Positions 18,953-27,943 of a stretch of 64,000 nucleotides of DNA are shown here, piece after piece. The first letter of the stretch is position 1. Every line of letters starts with the position of its first letter. The stretch comes from Tunicatimonas pelagia (GTDB lineage: Bacteria; Bacteroidota; Bacteroidia; Cytophagales; Cyclobacteriaceae), in contig NZ_CP120683.1 in the NCBI RefSeq assembly GCF_030506325.1, forward strand, positions 496,001 through 560,000, read 5' to 3'. The notes beneath the pieces were generated by a model. That model saw nothing but the letters and a program-made list of their open reading frames with translations, was not told where the DNA came from and searched no databases. The position numbers were made by a program, and so were the translations under genes.

Positions 18953-19019
18953 AATCAGCCATCGCTCCAGACTGCTTACTTAGTTCCTGCTAAGCAAACA
19001 TTCGGAACGATGGCTGAAT
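18953..19019. repeat. Imperfect inverted repeat between convergent genes
   Basis: Arms of 16 nt (containing CAGCCATCG and CGATGGCTG) pair with two mismatches across a 35-nt loop that has its own small stem (GCTTA/TAAGC). It lies 25 bp beyond the stop of the large T9SS hydrolase and could act as its terminator or as a bidirectional barrier. No T tract follows on either strand. Confidence 0.5.
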
Positions 19020-19044
19020 GTATTAGAAGCTTCTCGTGGAGATT

Positions 19045-22000
19045 CTACTTAATCTGAATGCGCTTCTCTTGGGTACTCCCGTCGCTGAAAACAACTTTCA
19101 GAATATACAAACCTTCTCGGAGGGCACCGACCGGAATACTAATGCTCTTATCTTCTCCGTTAAATGAACCGCTAAGTGAATTGACCATCTTCGTTCCGGT
19201 CATATCGTAAATGAGTAGTTGCGAAATCTCGTGAGCTTTCGTAGCCGAATTTGCCCCTGCATTAGTAAGCCTCACGTTGAGCACATCAGAAGTGGGATTC
19301 GGATACGCCGAGAATAAGTCCGATGCCCCCGTTCCGGCTAGGTTCGCTTCGCTGGCCGGAAGAATTTCCTCTAACCGAATATCTTCCCACCAGACCCCTC
19401 CGGCTCCGTTGAATAATTGCAGATTAATCTCCATTGCCTGCGCTCCGGTAGGGGGCGTAATGCCGTTCAATCCGATGAATTTATAGGTAAGGTCTACTCC
19501 GCCAAACCGTCCAAACTGCGTAGCTCTGGTGATATTTTTTCCATCGTCGCCGACAACGTAATCACCGTTCTCGTCCAAAAATTGAATAAAGAAGCGGGCA
19601 AAGCCTTCGGTGAGGTTTCTCTTCACACTACCCGACAAGTTATAAGTACTGCCTTCGTTCACGCTTACCACCTGTCGCGCTCCGCCAAACCCTTTATTTG
19701 AGCGGAACAGCTTGAGGATAGGACTAACCTTACCACTGGCATTCACTGTATCATCTTCTATTTGGCCACCGTTGGCCCAGGGGTCACGCTGATTACTGTC
19801 AAAGCCCCCGTTTCTTAGGATGGTGGTAGGAGCTGGATTCGTATTATCAGCCATCTCCAGATCATCGAACCAAGCGGTGCCAGTAGCGGCTAAAATCTGA
19901 GGAATTACCTCTACCTGCGTACCTCCTTCGGGTACCGCAAAACTCACGGTCATCAACCGATAGTCGCCCGCATTATTAAAAAAGTTAGAAGAAGCATCAC
20001 CGACAACATTACCGCTGGCATCTAAAATTCTAACAAAGATTCTAAAGGCACCCGTTGATGAAGTGGCTCCCCCTTTGAAGTAACCCTGCACCGTATACTG
20101 CCCCAGAGGCTGTACATTTACGGTCTGCACGGCACCCAAGAACCGATTGTTTTCCGGGGTATCGGGCGGAAGAAACAAGCGGAGGGCTTTGGTACCCGAT
20201 CGGGATTCGGATACATCGTCTACTACGGTTCCGGCATTGGCCCACGGATCGCGGGTAGCATTCTCAAAATCACCGTTCTGGAGAATATTGCCTGGCCCCT
20301 GCCCTAGTAGCGAAATAACCAGCTCAGGAGTATCAGGATCACTACTAGTAACTTCAAGGCGGGCACTTCGGGTACTTGACTGGGAGGCGGTAAACGTGAC
20401 ATCAATGTCCGTTGACTCACCAATTTTTAAGCTACTCACGTCATCGTTTTCAAAGGTGAAGAGCGAAGCATCACTGCCACCGATAACCAAGTCAGTAATT
20501 TGTAGCGTTTTGGTTCCGATATTAGTCAGGCTGATCTGTAGCGTTTTGGAAGTATTCAACTCTACCAATCCAAAATTAAGCGAATTGCCAGCGAGTAGCG
20601 TAGCATCTTCGTCGTAGATGGCAATATCTGGTTCGGGCTGGCCCTCGTTAGGATTAATTACTGCTTCTTGAAAACTAGCCGTGGCGAGCTGACCATTCAC
20701 TGTGCTAGAACCAGCCAAGCCTACCCGTACCTTGAAAGGAAAAACAACCACCGTACTTTCTAGCACTTGAAAAGTCGTACCATCTGACGAGTAGGAAGAC
20801 GTAAACCGATTGCCCACCCGATTTATCTTCAGCCAAACCGGTGCCGTAGCATCTACTGAAGAAATAGTTTTGGTTGTATCTCCCCGATTACCTCTTGTCT
20901 GTAGCACCAACTGGCTGGCATCGGAAAGACCGAAGAATAGATTTTCACTATTGGCCGCGTTAGATTTTCGTACCATAATTCCGAAGGTGCCGGGGTTAGA
21001 TGCGCTGGCGAGTTTCGTGGTAAACGCAAAGTTGCCCTTGAGTTCTTCGAAGATATAGCGAAACTGATCTGAGTTACCCCCAATACCCGCTCCGGCTGCT
21101 TCCATAGTAAATGTACCGTTAGCTGTACGCACCCGTCCCGATGGGCTGGCTCCACCTACGTTACCGTTTCTGGCGACGAAAACCGTTCGCCCGTCGGAGA
21201 AAGTGCTGTTGCTAGAGGCTTTAGTACTCAACAGATTGCCCTCGAGAAAAAGTTTGTGCGTGCCACTATCGGTCGTGTACGTACTTCTCACGAATGCCTC
21301 TTTGTTCTTTTTAATGGTAAATGCCTTCTCAAAGCTATTATCTACCGATTTCAATGTCACCTGCTGGTTTTCATCCGAAGAATTACGAACTCTCCAAATA
21401 GTGTACTGATCGTTGACCCGCCCCATAGAAGTGAGTCGTAGGCCGGTACCTTGCGCTCCAGCATCATTACCTCGGTAGGGTATATCTTTAAATCCATCGT
21501 TGATTACCGTTTCATCTAGCCGGTTAAAGGCAAAGTCGCGAGAGGTGGTTCCGGTGAGGTTTAGGCGGAATACAGGTGTGTTGGAGTCATTGCTCTCAAT
21601 AGTAACAGTAGCGGTACGAACTCCGTCTCCCTTAGGATCAAATTTGATCGTAAGCTGGGCGCTCTCCCGGTTGGCCAGGGTAAAATCAGGTTGTTGCACA
21701 ATGGTAAAATCTCCCGCTTGCGCCCCAGTGATGTTAACTGTCGCTATATCCAGTGTTCCGCCCCCGAGGTTGGTAATAGTAAAGTCCGTTTGTACTCCAG
21801 CACTACCCAGGCGCAACATCCCGAAATCGTACGTATCTTCGTTTTGCAAAGTGGCATCTGCTCCGGCCGCAAGGCTAATCGCGGGCTGGTCGGTGGTTAA
21901 TAACGTACTCACCGAATTGGGTGGTAAGGTAATAGTGTTGCCGGGCAAACTGACGGTTTCCAACGGATCATTGCTACTGCCCAGTGTACCGACGGCCTGA

Positions 22001-23409
22001 TGTAAAACCTTTCCCGAGAAGCCCAGTGAACTTATATCCAGCGTTTTGCTTTCACCACTAGCGTTGGTGATCCAGAAATTTTTGTTGTCACTATCGGAAA
22101 ACGAAAACCCAAACAGTTCAGGCACTTCTGTTCCGGACAGGTTGGCCGTTCCTGAAAAGCTCAGAGCTTGTCGCTGCGTCATACCGGTAGAAGCTAAACT
22201 GGCTAAGGCCATTGCTCGGCCAGCAGCCTTTACCCCGCCATCATTGGTAGTAAAATTTTTCAACTGGTGGATCTGAATGAGCTTGGAACCCGCTACTTCT
22301 AGAAAAGCACTGATATTATAGCTCAGAACCAACGCATTTTCCCATCGGTACGCTTCCGGATTGGTACCGCCCCCTAACCTGAAAAAATTAGGCATGGCTT
22401 CCGTCCACCAGATATCCCAATTCTGCTGCCCCACAATATCATCGAGCTGGGAGTTGGTCTTGGCCAAGCTGATTTTTTCTTCAACCGAGCCTAGCATCGT
22501 GTTCAACTCGGCTTGGCTGGTAGCCGTTTGGTTGGGGGTAGATTCTATGTAGGCATGCATGGTGAGGGCATCTATCAGATTACGATCGAGGCGAGGAAGT
22601 ACGTACCCGTTCCAGAAGTCTTTTCGTCTACCAGAAGTATTGTCCGTATTAAAATACGCCACCGCAGCAAACTTAGCCTGCGGAAACTCTTTTTCAATTT
22701 CGGTAGCAAAGTAGTGGCAAGCTTCGGGATACCCAGTACCCGCATTATCTGCCCTAAATCCCTGAAAATTCTTAAATTGGTACTGACCTGCTCCAAAGTA
22801 AACCTCATTAGAAAGTTCAACAAATTTTACGGGCATCCCGGCGGCTTCCGCTCGTCGTAAGGCTTCTAGGTTGCGTTGCAAGCGATCTTCAAAGGCGCGC
22901 CACCAGTCATCACCCAACGGTTCAAAGGTGGGGCTTTCTTCAGGCACCCCGAATTTTTCGGCATAATAATCCAGCCCCGGAGTAGTCATATTCATCACGT
23001 ATACCGGTTGGAGGTCATTAGCCCTTTGTGCCCTGGCAAAATTCTCAACCGAGTTCTTCTTCCCTGACCCGTTTTGTATAATTGATTTCACAAAGCCTAT
23101 CATCTTATCCGGATCAATCCATCCATCGGCATCGCCGGGTGTTCCTTTGGCAGGAAAGAAAGTATCGTTGCGGTAGTCCCAGTTTTCGGATACCGTTCCA
23201 CCCGGAAATCGCAAGTTAGCTGCCCGAGAGGCCTGCAAGGAAAGAATGTTGTCTGGGTTGTTCCAAGGCTCTTCGGTGAGCGTAGTATTATTATTAAACC
23301 CAATGCTGTTGGGGTCATTGGCTACCGGTGAATTTTCAGTCACCTGGATCTGCCCGACGGCCGTATAGGCCATCCATAAACAAAGGAAAAAGGTAAGTGT
23401 CGTTTTCAT
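19045..23409 (-). CDS. Large T9SS-secreted clan GH-A-like glycoside hydrolase with accessory domains
   Basis: 1454 residues from the ATG at 23409 (another ATG two codons upstream at 23415 is possible). Domain order: signal peptide (to about 20); TIM-barrel-like catalytic domain (about 22-490) with RFPGGTVSENWDY, an acid/base candidate Glu202 in ELSNEVYF and a nucleophile candidate Glu337 in WWTEAM; two choice-of-anchor-D/Hydin-like Ig domains (about 525-625, 925-1030) around a beta-sandwich; two similar CBM-like domains starting LQNGDFE and LRNGGFD (about 1035-1340); a T9SS sorting domain (SAYPNPTSDVLNV, ends KRIQIK). The catalytic domain resembles GH51/GH79-type arabinofuranosidases or glucuronidases, but the family is uncertain. 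The divergent gene at 23784 is a compact relative. Confidence 0.82.
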   Translation of the reverse strand: MKTTLTFFLCLWMAYTAVGQIQVTENSPVANDPNSIGFNNNTTLTEEPWNNPDNILSLQASRAANLRFPGGTVSENWDYRNDTFFPAKGTPGDADGWIDPDKMIGFVKSIIQNGSGKKNSVENFARAQRANDLQPVYVMNMTTPGLDYYAEKFGVPEESPTFEPLGDDWWRAFEDRLQRNLEALRRAEAAGMPVKFVELSNEVYFGAGQYQFKNFQGFRADNAGTGYPEACHYFATEIEKEFPQAKFAAVAYFNTDNTSGRRKDFWNGYVLPRLDRNLIDALTMHAYIESTPNQTATSQAELNTMLGSVEEKISLAKTNSQLDDIVGQQNWDIWWTEAMPNFFRLGGGTNPEAYRWENALVLSYNISAFLEVAGSKLIQIHQLKNFTTNDGGVKAAGRAMALASLASTGMTQRQALSFSGTANLSGTEVPELFGFSFSDSDNKNFWITNASGESKTLDISSLGFSGKVLHQAVGTLGSSNDPLETVSLPGNTITLPPNSVSTLLTTDQPAISLAAGADATLQNEDTYDFGMLRLGSAGVQTDFTITNLGGGTLDIATVNITGAQAGDFTIVQQPDFTLANRESAQLTIKFDPKGDGVRTATVTIESNDSNTPVFRLNLTGTTSRDFAFNRLDETVINDGFKDIPYRGNDAGAQGTGLRLTSMGRVNDQYTIWRVRNSSDENQQVTLKSVDNSFEKAFTIKKNKEAFVRSTYTTDSGTHKLFLEGNLLSTKASSNSTFSDGRTVFVARNGNVGGASPSGRVRTANGTFTMEAAGAGIGGNSDQFRYIFEELKGNFAFTTKLASASNPGTFGIMVRKSNAANSENLFFGLSDASQLVLQTRGNRGDTTKTISSVDATAPVWLKINRVGNRFTSSYSSDGTTFQVLESTVVVFPFKVRVGLAGSSTVNGQLATASFQEAVINPNEGQPEPDIAIYDEDATLLAGNSLNFGLVELNTSKTLQISLTNIGTKTLQITDLVIGGSDASLFTFENDDVSSLKIGESTDIDVTFTASQSSTRSARLEVTSSDPDTPELVISLLGQGPGNILQNGDFENATRDPWANAGTVVDDVSESRSGTKALRLFLPPDTPENNRFLGAVQTVNVQPLGQYTVQGYFKGGATSSTGAFRIFVRILDASGNVVGDASSNFFNNAGDYRLMTVSFAVPEGGTQVEVIPQILAATGTAWFDDLEMADNTNPAPTTILRNGGFDSNQRDPWANGGQIEDDTVNASGKVSPILKLFRSNKGFGGARQVVSVNEGSTYNLSGSVKRNLTEGFARFFIQFLDENGDYVVGDDGKNITRATQFGRFGGVDLTYKFIGLNGITPPTGAQAMEINLQLFNGAGGVWWEDIRLEEILPASEANLAGTGASDLFSAYPNPTSDVLNVRLTNAGANSATKAHEISQLLIYDMTGTKMVNSLSGSFNGEDKSISIPVGALREGLYILKVVFSDGSTQEKRIQIK

Positions 23410-23783
23410 AACCATTACATTTATAGATGAATTAAACTATCTGTAATGGTGAAAATGGGGCAGTAATTGCTACTAAGACGATTAATTTTTAAATTAAGAG
23501 CTTTTTATTTTGTCTAAAGTAGCTTTTTTGTGCTCGTGTCAGATCTTTCAAAAAGCAGTCAATATATGTTATGGTATCAATAGAAAATCTACCGGCTTCA
23601 TTATCGAGGACTCACTTAGTAGTAACCAAAAGCAACTTCACGTTGGGTTTCTCCTTTAGGATAGGAATAATACTGTGACGGAAATAATTTATCTGGTTTC
23701 TTAAAATCAGAGTGATTTATCTACTCCTAAAAACAAATTTGTAGAGAATATTTTTAGAATTCGTTGATAATCAGATTAGGTAA
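23410..23783. promoter_or_regulatory. Divergent control region between the two GH-A-like genes
   Basis: 374 bp, AT-rich, without a plausible gene. It contains the inverted repeat at 23411-23450. It must carry the promoters for both hydrolases. On the minus strand TACTTTAG near 23518 is one base off the TAnnTTTG box. No further operator is convincing. Confidence 0.4.
23411..23450 (-). promoter_or_regulatory. Perfect 9-bp inverted repeat abutting the start codon
   Basis: ACCATTACA (23411-23419) and TGTAATGGT (23442-23450) are perfect complements with a 22-nt spacer that can extend pairing by a further ATAG/CTAT. In the minus-strand transcript the structure ends one base before the ATG at 23409 and includes the alternative ATG at 23415. 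It could be an operator or a translation-blocking hairpin. Confidence 0.5.
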
Positions 23784-25346
23784 ATGATCAAAAATAAGTG
23801 GCTAATTATCGGTCAGCCAAGCACTATTCAACTGGCTGCCGGGTTGGTATTCCTTTTCACGACCGTAGCAGCGCAAACGGAAATTAGTGTTAACGAGGGT
23901 GCTCCGCGAACCATACATGCTGATTGGGTAGGAGCCAATGCTAACCTCACCGCTATTAGTCAACCCGGCGAAAACGATGCCTTCGTAAAAGCCGTCAATC
24001 AGTTGGGCGTCCGTACCATTCGCTACCCCGGCGGCACCATCGGCAACTACTGGGATTGGGACCGGGGGTGGCTTGATCCAGACGTGCCCGATAGCCTGAT
24101 GATTCCCTGGGTGGTGTCGCACGGACTAACCCGGAGCGATCAGCGGTATACGCTGGAAGATTTGGAACGGCTTACCCGACGAACCGGAACAACTCCGGTT
24201 TTCATGCTCAATATGCTGAGCAAAGATCTAGAGCATTCGCTTCGTAACCTGCGGAAAGCCCAAGCCTTAGGAATGACCATCAAGTACGTAGAACTGGGTA
24301 ATGAACTTTATTTTGATCTGCCACTACCCAACCAAAAGTACCCTACCCCGGAAATTTACGGCGACAGTTGTCAACACTGGATTACCGCCATCAAGCAAGA
24401 GTTTCCCGAAGCACAGTGCGCGGTAGTAGGCACCTACATGACGCGCCATGATCGGCAGATCAACTGGACGCAGCGGGTGCTCCAGCACTGCCCTGATGCC
24501 GATGCGGTTACTTTCCATCGGTATAGTCCCTCGGGATTGGACGGTCGGCGCGAAAGAGCGCGGATCACCGCCGGAACGGAAGGTACAGGCGACCGAAACA
24601 CCGCTACCCGTATTGGACCTACCGTTCGAAGTGACCGGCAGATTTGGGAGCGAGAGCAACTCACCGACGAAGCCGCCCTAGCGAATATGCTCACCACAGT
24701 GCAGCAGAGTGTGCAGTCGTATCGGAAGATGAAGCTACCCCCCGGAATGCCCATTTGGGCGACCGAGTTCAATATGCGTGACGATCATTCGGTGGTGTTG
24801 CACAGTTGGAGTCATGCGCTAGTGCTTAGCATGTACTACCTGGAATTTCTACACAGTCCGGTAACACTGACCAGCGTTCATAACTTGGTCGGGCAGCTTT
24901 TTGGACAGATTCATATTGATACCGCAACTTTTTCCCACCTCGCAGAACCGAAAGTAGCATCGGTGCCCTACACCCTTACTGCCGGAGGTATTGCCACCAG
25001 CTTATTGGCTCAAGCAACCCAGGGTGCGACCCAAGCTACTCCGCTGGTAATAGAGGGCGCGACTACACTGCAAGACGACCGAGGAACTACCGTGACCTCG
25101 GTACAGGGCTGGATGTTTGCTAATAAAGAGCAGCATCAGGCGTTACTGCTCGTGAATTTTGGCTACAAAGCCCAACATATGCCCTACCTCACCGAGTGGC
25201 CCCAAGGAACCGTCACTTCTTACTCGGCTAATTTAGCACAACCCATTAACGGTTGGGAGAGTGTGCTGAGTCAACAGCAAGAAGTACCGGATGAGACCTT
25301 AGAATTACCTCCGCACTCAATTTCTATTATTACAAACTCAAAGTAG
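23784..25346 (+). CDS. Compact clan GH-A-like glycoside hydrolase, paralogue of the 19045-23409 enzyme
   Basis: 520 residues with a signal peptide or N-terminal anchor (about 12-31, ending TTVAAQT). It shares the barrel signatures of the large enzyme: RYPGGTIGNYWDWDRG (about 80), VFMLNML, acid/base candidate Glu174 in ELGNELYF and nucleophile candidate Glu328 in IWATEFN. A small beta domain closes the protein (LELPPHSISI). It lacks CBM-like and T9SS domains, so it probably works in the periplasm on fragments imported after the secreted enzyme has acted. Substrate unknown; GH51- or GH79-like activity is the best guess. Confidence 0.8.
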   Translation: MIKNKWLIIGQPSTIQLAAGLVFLFTTVAAQTEISVNEGAPRTIHADWVGANANLTAISQPGENDAFVKAVNQLGVRTIRYPGGTIGNYWDWDRGWLDPDVPDSLMIPWVVSHGLTRSDQRYTLEDLERLTRRTGTTPVFMLNMLSKDLEHSLRNLRKAQALGMTIKYVELGNELYFDLPLPNQKYPTPEIYGDSCQHWITAIKQEFPEAQCAVVGTYMTRHDRQINWTQRVLQHCPDADAVTFHRYSPSGLDGRRERARITAGTEGTGDRNTATRIGPTVRSDRQIWEREQLTDEAALANMLTTVQQSVQSYRKMKLPPGMPIWATEFNMRDDHSVVLHSWSHALVLSMYYLEFLHSPVTLTSVHNLVGQLFGQIHIDTATFSHLAEPKVASVPYTLTAGGIATSLLAQATQGATQATPLVIEGATTLQDDRGTTVTSVQGWMFANKEQHQALLLVNFGYKAQHMPYLTEWPQGTVTSYSANLAQPINGWESVLSQQQEVPDETLELPPHSISIITNSK

Positions 25347-25355
25347 TACCAGGAA

Positions 25356-26819
25356 TCAAACTTCCCAGCCGTCGCGGTACTCTCGGCCTACAAACTGGTT
25401 GGCTTCTTTTAGATTAGTGATTTTCATATTTTCGCCATCCCACAGTAGTTTTTTGCGACCGTAGTACTCGGCTTTTCGCCCCTCGCCTTTACGCAGCATA
25501 TAGCTGCGGATTGCCAAGTTACCCATCAGCACCGTCTCGGTCATCGGTCCGGCGTAATCGAAAGATGAAGTCAGGGCCTGATGTTCAGTACTGTTAAAAC
25601 CAGCTTTACAGGCATCTACCCACTTGCGCTGATGACCGTATTCCGGTTCTTCGTTATCTTCTATCTCCGGGCCAAAATCGGTGGTACCATCATTCAAATA
25701 CAGTTTGGGCATGAGGGGTGAGCTATCGTTGATGTTGGTGGAGATCAGTCCTTTTTCACCCATGATTAATACACCATTGGCACTATTCGCCCCGCCAATA
25801 TCGTGATCGGCTGGAATAATTTCCGGGTGGGAAGGACGAATACCGCCGTCGCTCCAGGTCATTTCAATCGGAGATTTACTCTTTTCGGTAGCGTCAAAGT
25901 GCAGCGTAATGAATGAAGACGGTGGACAGCCTTTCGGGTGATAGTCGGGAGTCCACATCTGGCTAAATACTGAACTCACGCTGCACTCGGCATCGGTGGG
26001 ATATTTTAGCCCTAACGTTCGGAAAGGAATATCAATCAGGTGGCAGCCTACATCACCCAAAGCCCCAGTTCCGTAGTCCCACCAGCCTCGCCAGTTGAAC
26101 GGATGAAGGTTGGGGGTAAATGGGCGAGATTCGGCGGGTCCCAACCAAAGATCCCAGTGTAAATCATCGGGTTTTTGGCTTTCATCAGGCTTCGGCATTT
26201 CACCGCCCTGGGGCCACACCGGACGGTTCGTCCACACTTGCACTTTAGAAATGTCACCAAGCTTACCAGAATCTACCCACTTTTGCACCATGCCTAGCAA
26301 CGGATTGGAACCACCCTGATTACCCATCTGGCTCACAATTTTATTTTCCCGCGCCATTTCGGTCAGCATCCGGGCTTCACGAATGTTGTGCGTCATGGGT
26401 TTTTGCACGTACACGTGTTTGCCCCGTTCCATTGCATACGCTGCTGCCGGGCCGTGTACGTGGTCGGGGGTAGAAATAGTGACCGCATCAATATCGGGCT
26501 CGTTGTCTAGCATTTCCCGGTAGTCCGCGTAAAGCTTCGCTTCAGGAAATTTTTCTACCGACGCTCTCGCTGATCCGGCAAAATCTACGTCACAAAGAGC
26601 CACTACCCGTTCGCGACCGTTCACCGAAGCATGGCTAATATCGCTGGCTCCTTTTCCACCCGCCCCGATGGCGGCGAGGTTGAGCTGATCGCTAGGGGCA
26701 GTGTAACCTGCGCCACCTAATACATTGCGGGGAACCAGAAAAAACGAAGAGACTACGGCACTTTGTTTAATAAATGATCGGCGGGAGGTATTAGCCGAAT
26801 ACTTTTCATCTTGATGCAT
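25356..26819 (-). CDS. Tat-exported Gfo/Idh/MocA family oxidoreductase
   Basis: 487 residues. The N-terminal SRRSFIKQSAVVSSFF has a twin-arginine motif followed by a hydrophobic stretch, so it is exported folded with its cofactor. The Rossmann motif (IGAGGKGASD), the VQKPMTHN segment with the conserved Lys-Pro and the later GDVGCHLIDIPF block (His candidate catalytic) are typical of this family. Such enzymes oxidise sugars or act as NAD-dependent glycosidases. It converges with the compact GH-A-like gene 9 bp away, supporting a role in the same glycan pathway. Confidence 0.9.
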   Translation of the reverse strand: MHQDEKYSANTSRRSFIKQSAVVSSFFLVPRNVLGGAGYTAPSDQLNLAAIGAGGKGASDISHASVNGRERVVALCDVDFAGSARASVEKFPEAKLYADYREMLDNEPDIDAVTISTPDHVHGPAAAYAMERGKHVYVQKPMTHNIREARMLTEMARENKIVSQMGNQGGSNPLLGMVQKWVDSGKLGDISKVQVWTNRPVWPQGGEMPKPDESQKPDDLHWDLWLGPAESRPFTPNLHPFNWRGWWDYGTGALGDVGCHLIDIPFRTLGLKYPTDAECSVSSVFSQMWTPDYHPKGCPPSSFITLHFDATEKSKSPIEMTWSDGGIRPSHPEIIPADHDIGGANSANGVLIMGEKGLISTNINDSSPLMPKLYLNDGTTDFGPEIEDNEEPEYGHQRKWVDACKAGFNSTEHQALTSSFDYAGPMTETVLMGNLAIRSYMLRKGEGRKAEYYGRKKLLWDGENMKITNLKEANQFVGREYRDGWEV

Positions 26820-26873
26820 ATTTGGTAGGTTTTAAGGTTGGTGTAAGTATCTGGTAGTAAATAACTCTCTTAA

Positions 26874-27113
26874 CTATCCACCTTTATCAAAAATAATTGC
26901 TTTTGCGGAAAAAGCTAGTGTGCTTGAGATTTCTTTTGCTAAACCGTTGGGCAGTGCTAGAAATTCTTTAAGCATGTCGTACTTATAGTGTCCGCAGCAA
27001 GCAATGCGGGGAGCCACCCCCTCGTGGTAGTGCTGTGCTCCGGCAAGGGTACCGCAAAGTACCAGCATAATGACATCTTCTACCAAATGAAGACGGTAAC
27101 GCTCAATGCATTG
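26874..27113 (-). pseudogene. Remnant of an ISAs1-type transposase N-terminus
   Basis: The minus-strand frame reads IERYRLHLVEDVIMLVLCG, then TLAGAQHY, then KYDMLKEFLALPNG. This follows the N-terminal DDE-associated domain of ISAs1-family transposases, in which a conserved Arg/His segment precedes a hydrophobic helix, a Gly-Ala pair and a FLxLPNGI block. An extra GVAPRIACCGH stretch interrupts it, the expected HDTFGRVF-like sequence after LPNG is lost, and a stop follows at 26874. No terminal repeats or catalytic domain remain. Its 5' end overlaps the end of the alpha/beta hydrolase in another frame. Recognised from memory of the family. Confidence 0.55.
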
Positions 27114-27937
27114 ACTACCTTCATTACAAATTCAAATACTTCTTCCGGAGCTTCCAGTGGGCTGATGTGCCCTCCCTTCACTACGGTAGTTTTCAAGTTT
27201 TTGGGAGTAGGCACGTAATCCTCTTTACCTTTTAAAGCAAAGGCAAAACCTTCTACTTGCTCCAATAGCGGTTCTGCATTATCGGCATTAACAATAACGC
27301 TTTTATCCGTTTGCTTTACTTCTTGATTGGTTAATTTACTCATCGATAAATCTAAGTGCTCCCGCAAGTCAGGGTTTTGCTTTAACGTATGTTTTCCGTA
27401 CAGTGTTTTGGCTACCTGCTGAGTGTAAAAACCCCGCAAGGAAAGCAAAAGATGCCGCATTCTAAACTGTCGTTTTACCTGCTTATTGGCCGCTTCAAAC
27501 GGCATATTACCTAGTCCAATTGATTGAAAACGATTGGGATGTTGACTGGCCGCCCGCAAAATGGTCATGCTACCCCACGAGTGCCCAATGGCAATTACTC
27601 GCGCAATTTTTAGCGAATCCAGTATTTCTATTAGCATGGTGCTACAATCATTTAGCGTCCATTCTTTTTTCGTAATATGCTTACTGCTGCCGTGTAATGG
27701 CATATCTACAGTAACAACCGTCCGATCCGAAATACGAGCCGTTTGATAATTCCACAGGTGATGATCGTAGTAAACGCCGTGCAAAAATATGATTGACGTG
27801 GTACCGGGCACCTTTTTTATTTGAACGGCTATTTCGCCAATCGAGGTTTTAATATATTTTTCCTTCATAATTGGTGGCTTTGATAAAACCGAATTACCAA
27901 TCAGCAATCCGATGATAAGCGATACGATTAATTTCAC
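27080..27937 (-). CDS. Alpha/beta hydrolase, exported
   Basis: 285 residues from a GTG at 27937, six bases after the stop of the preceding gene. An ATG 23 codons in would lose the signal peptide (IVSLIIGLLIGNSVLSKPP). The alpha/beta hydrolase fold shows in IIFLHGVYYDHHLWNY (oxyanion loop), the nucleophile elbow GHSWGS and the late VKGGHISPLEAPEEV with the catalytic His. Substrate unknown. The last about 12 residues overlap the transposase remnant in another frame, so the native C-terminus may have been replaced. It is third in a Crp/Fnr regulator - NAD(P)-binding protein - hydrolase cluster. Confidence 0.85.
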   Translation of the reverse strand: MKLIVSLIIGLLIGNSVLSKPPIMKEKYIKTSIGEIAVQIKKVPGTTSIIFLHGVYYDHHLWNYQTARISDRTVVTVDMPLHGSSKHITKKEWTLNDCSTMLIEILDSLKIARVIAIGHSWGSMTILRAASQHPNRFQSIGLGNMPFEAANKQVKRQFRMRHLLLSLRGFYTQQVAKTLYGKHTLKQNPDLREHLDLSMSKLTNQEVKQTDKSVIVNADNAEPLLEQVEGFAFALKGKEDYVPTPKNLKTTVVKGGHISPLEAPEEVFEFVMKVVNALSVTVFIW

Positions 27938-27943
27938 AAGCTA

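Noticed and set aside
9964-26819. The whole 10-27 kb block as one horizontally acquired island
   Set aside because: No integrase, tRNA end or composition break marks its borders; base and codon use look like the housekeeping genes around it.
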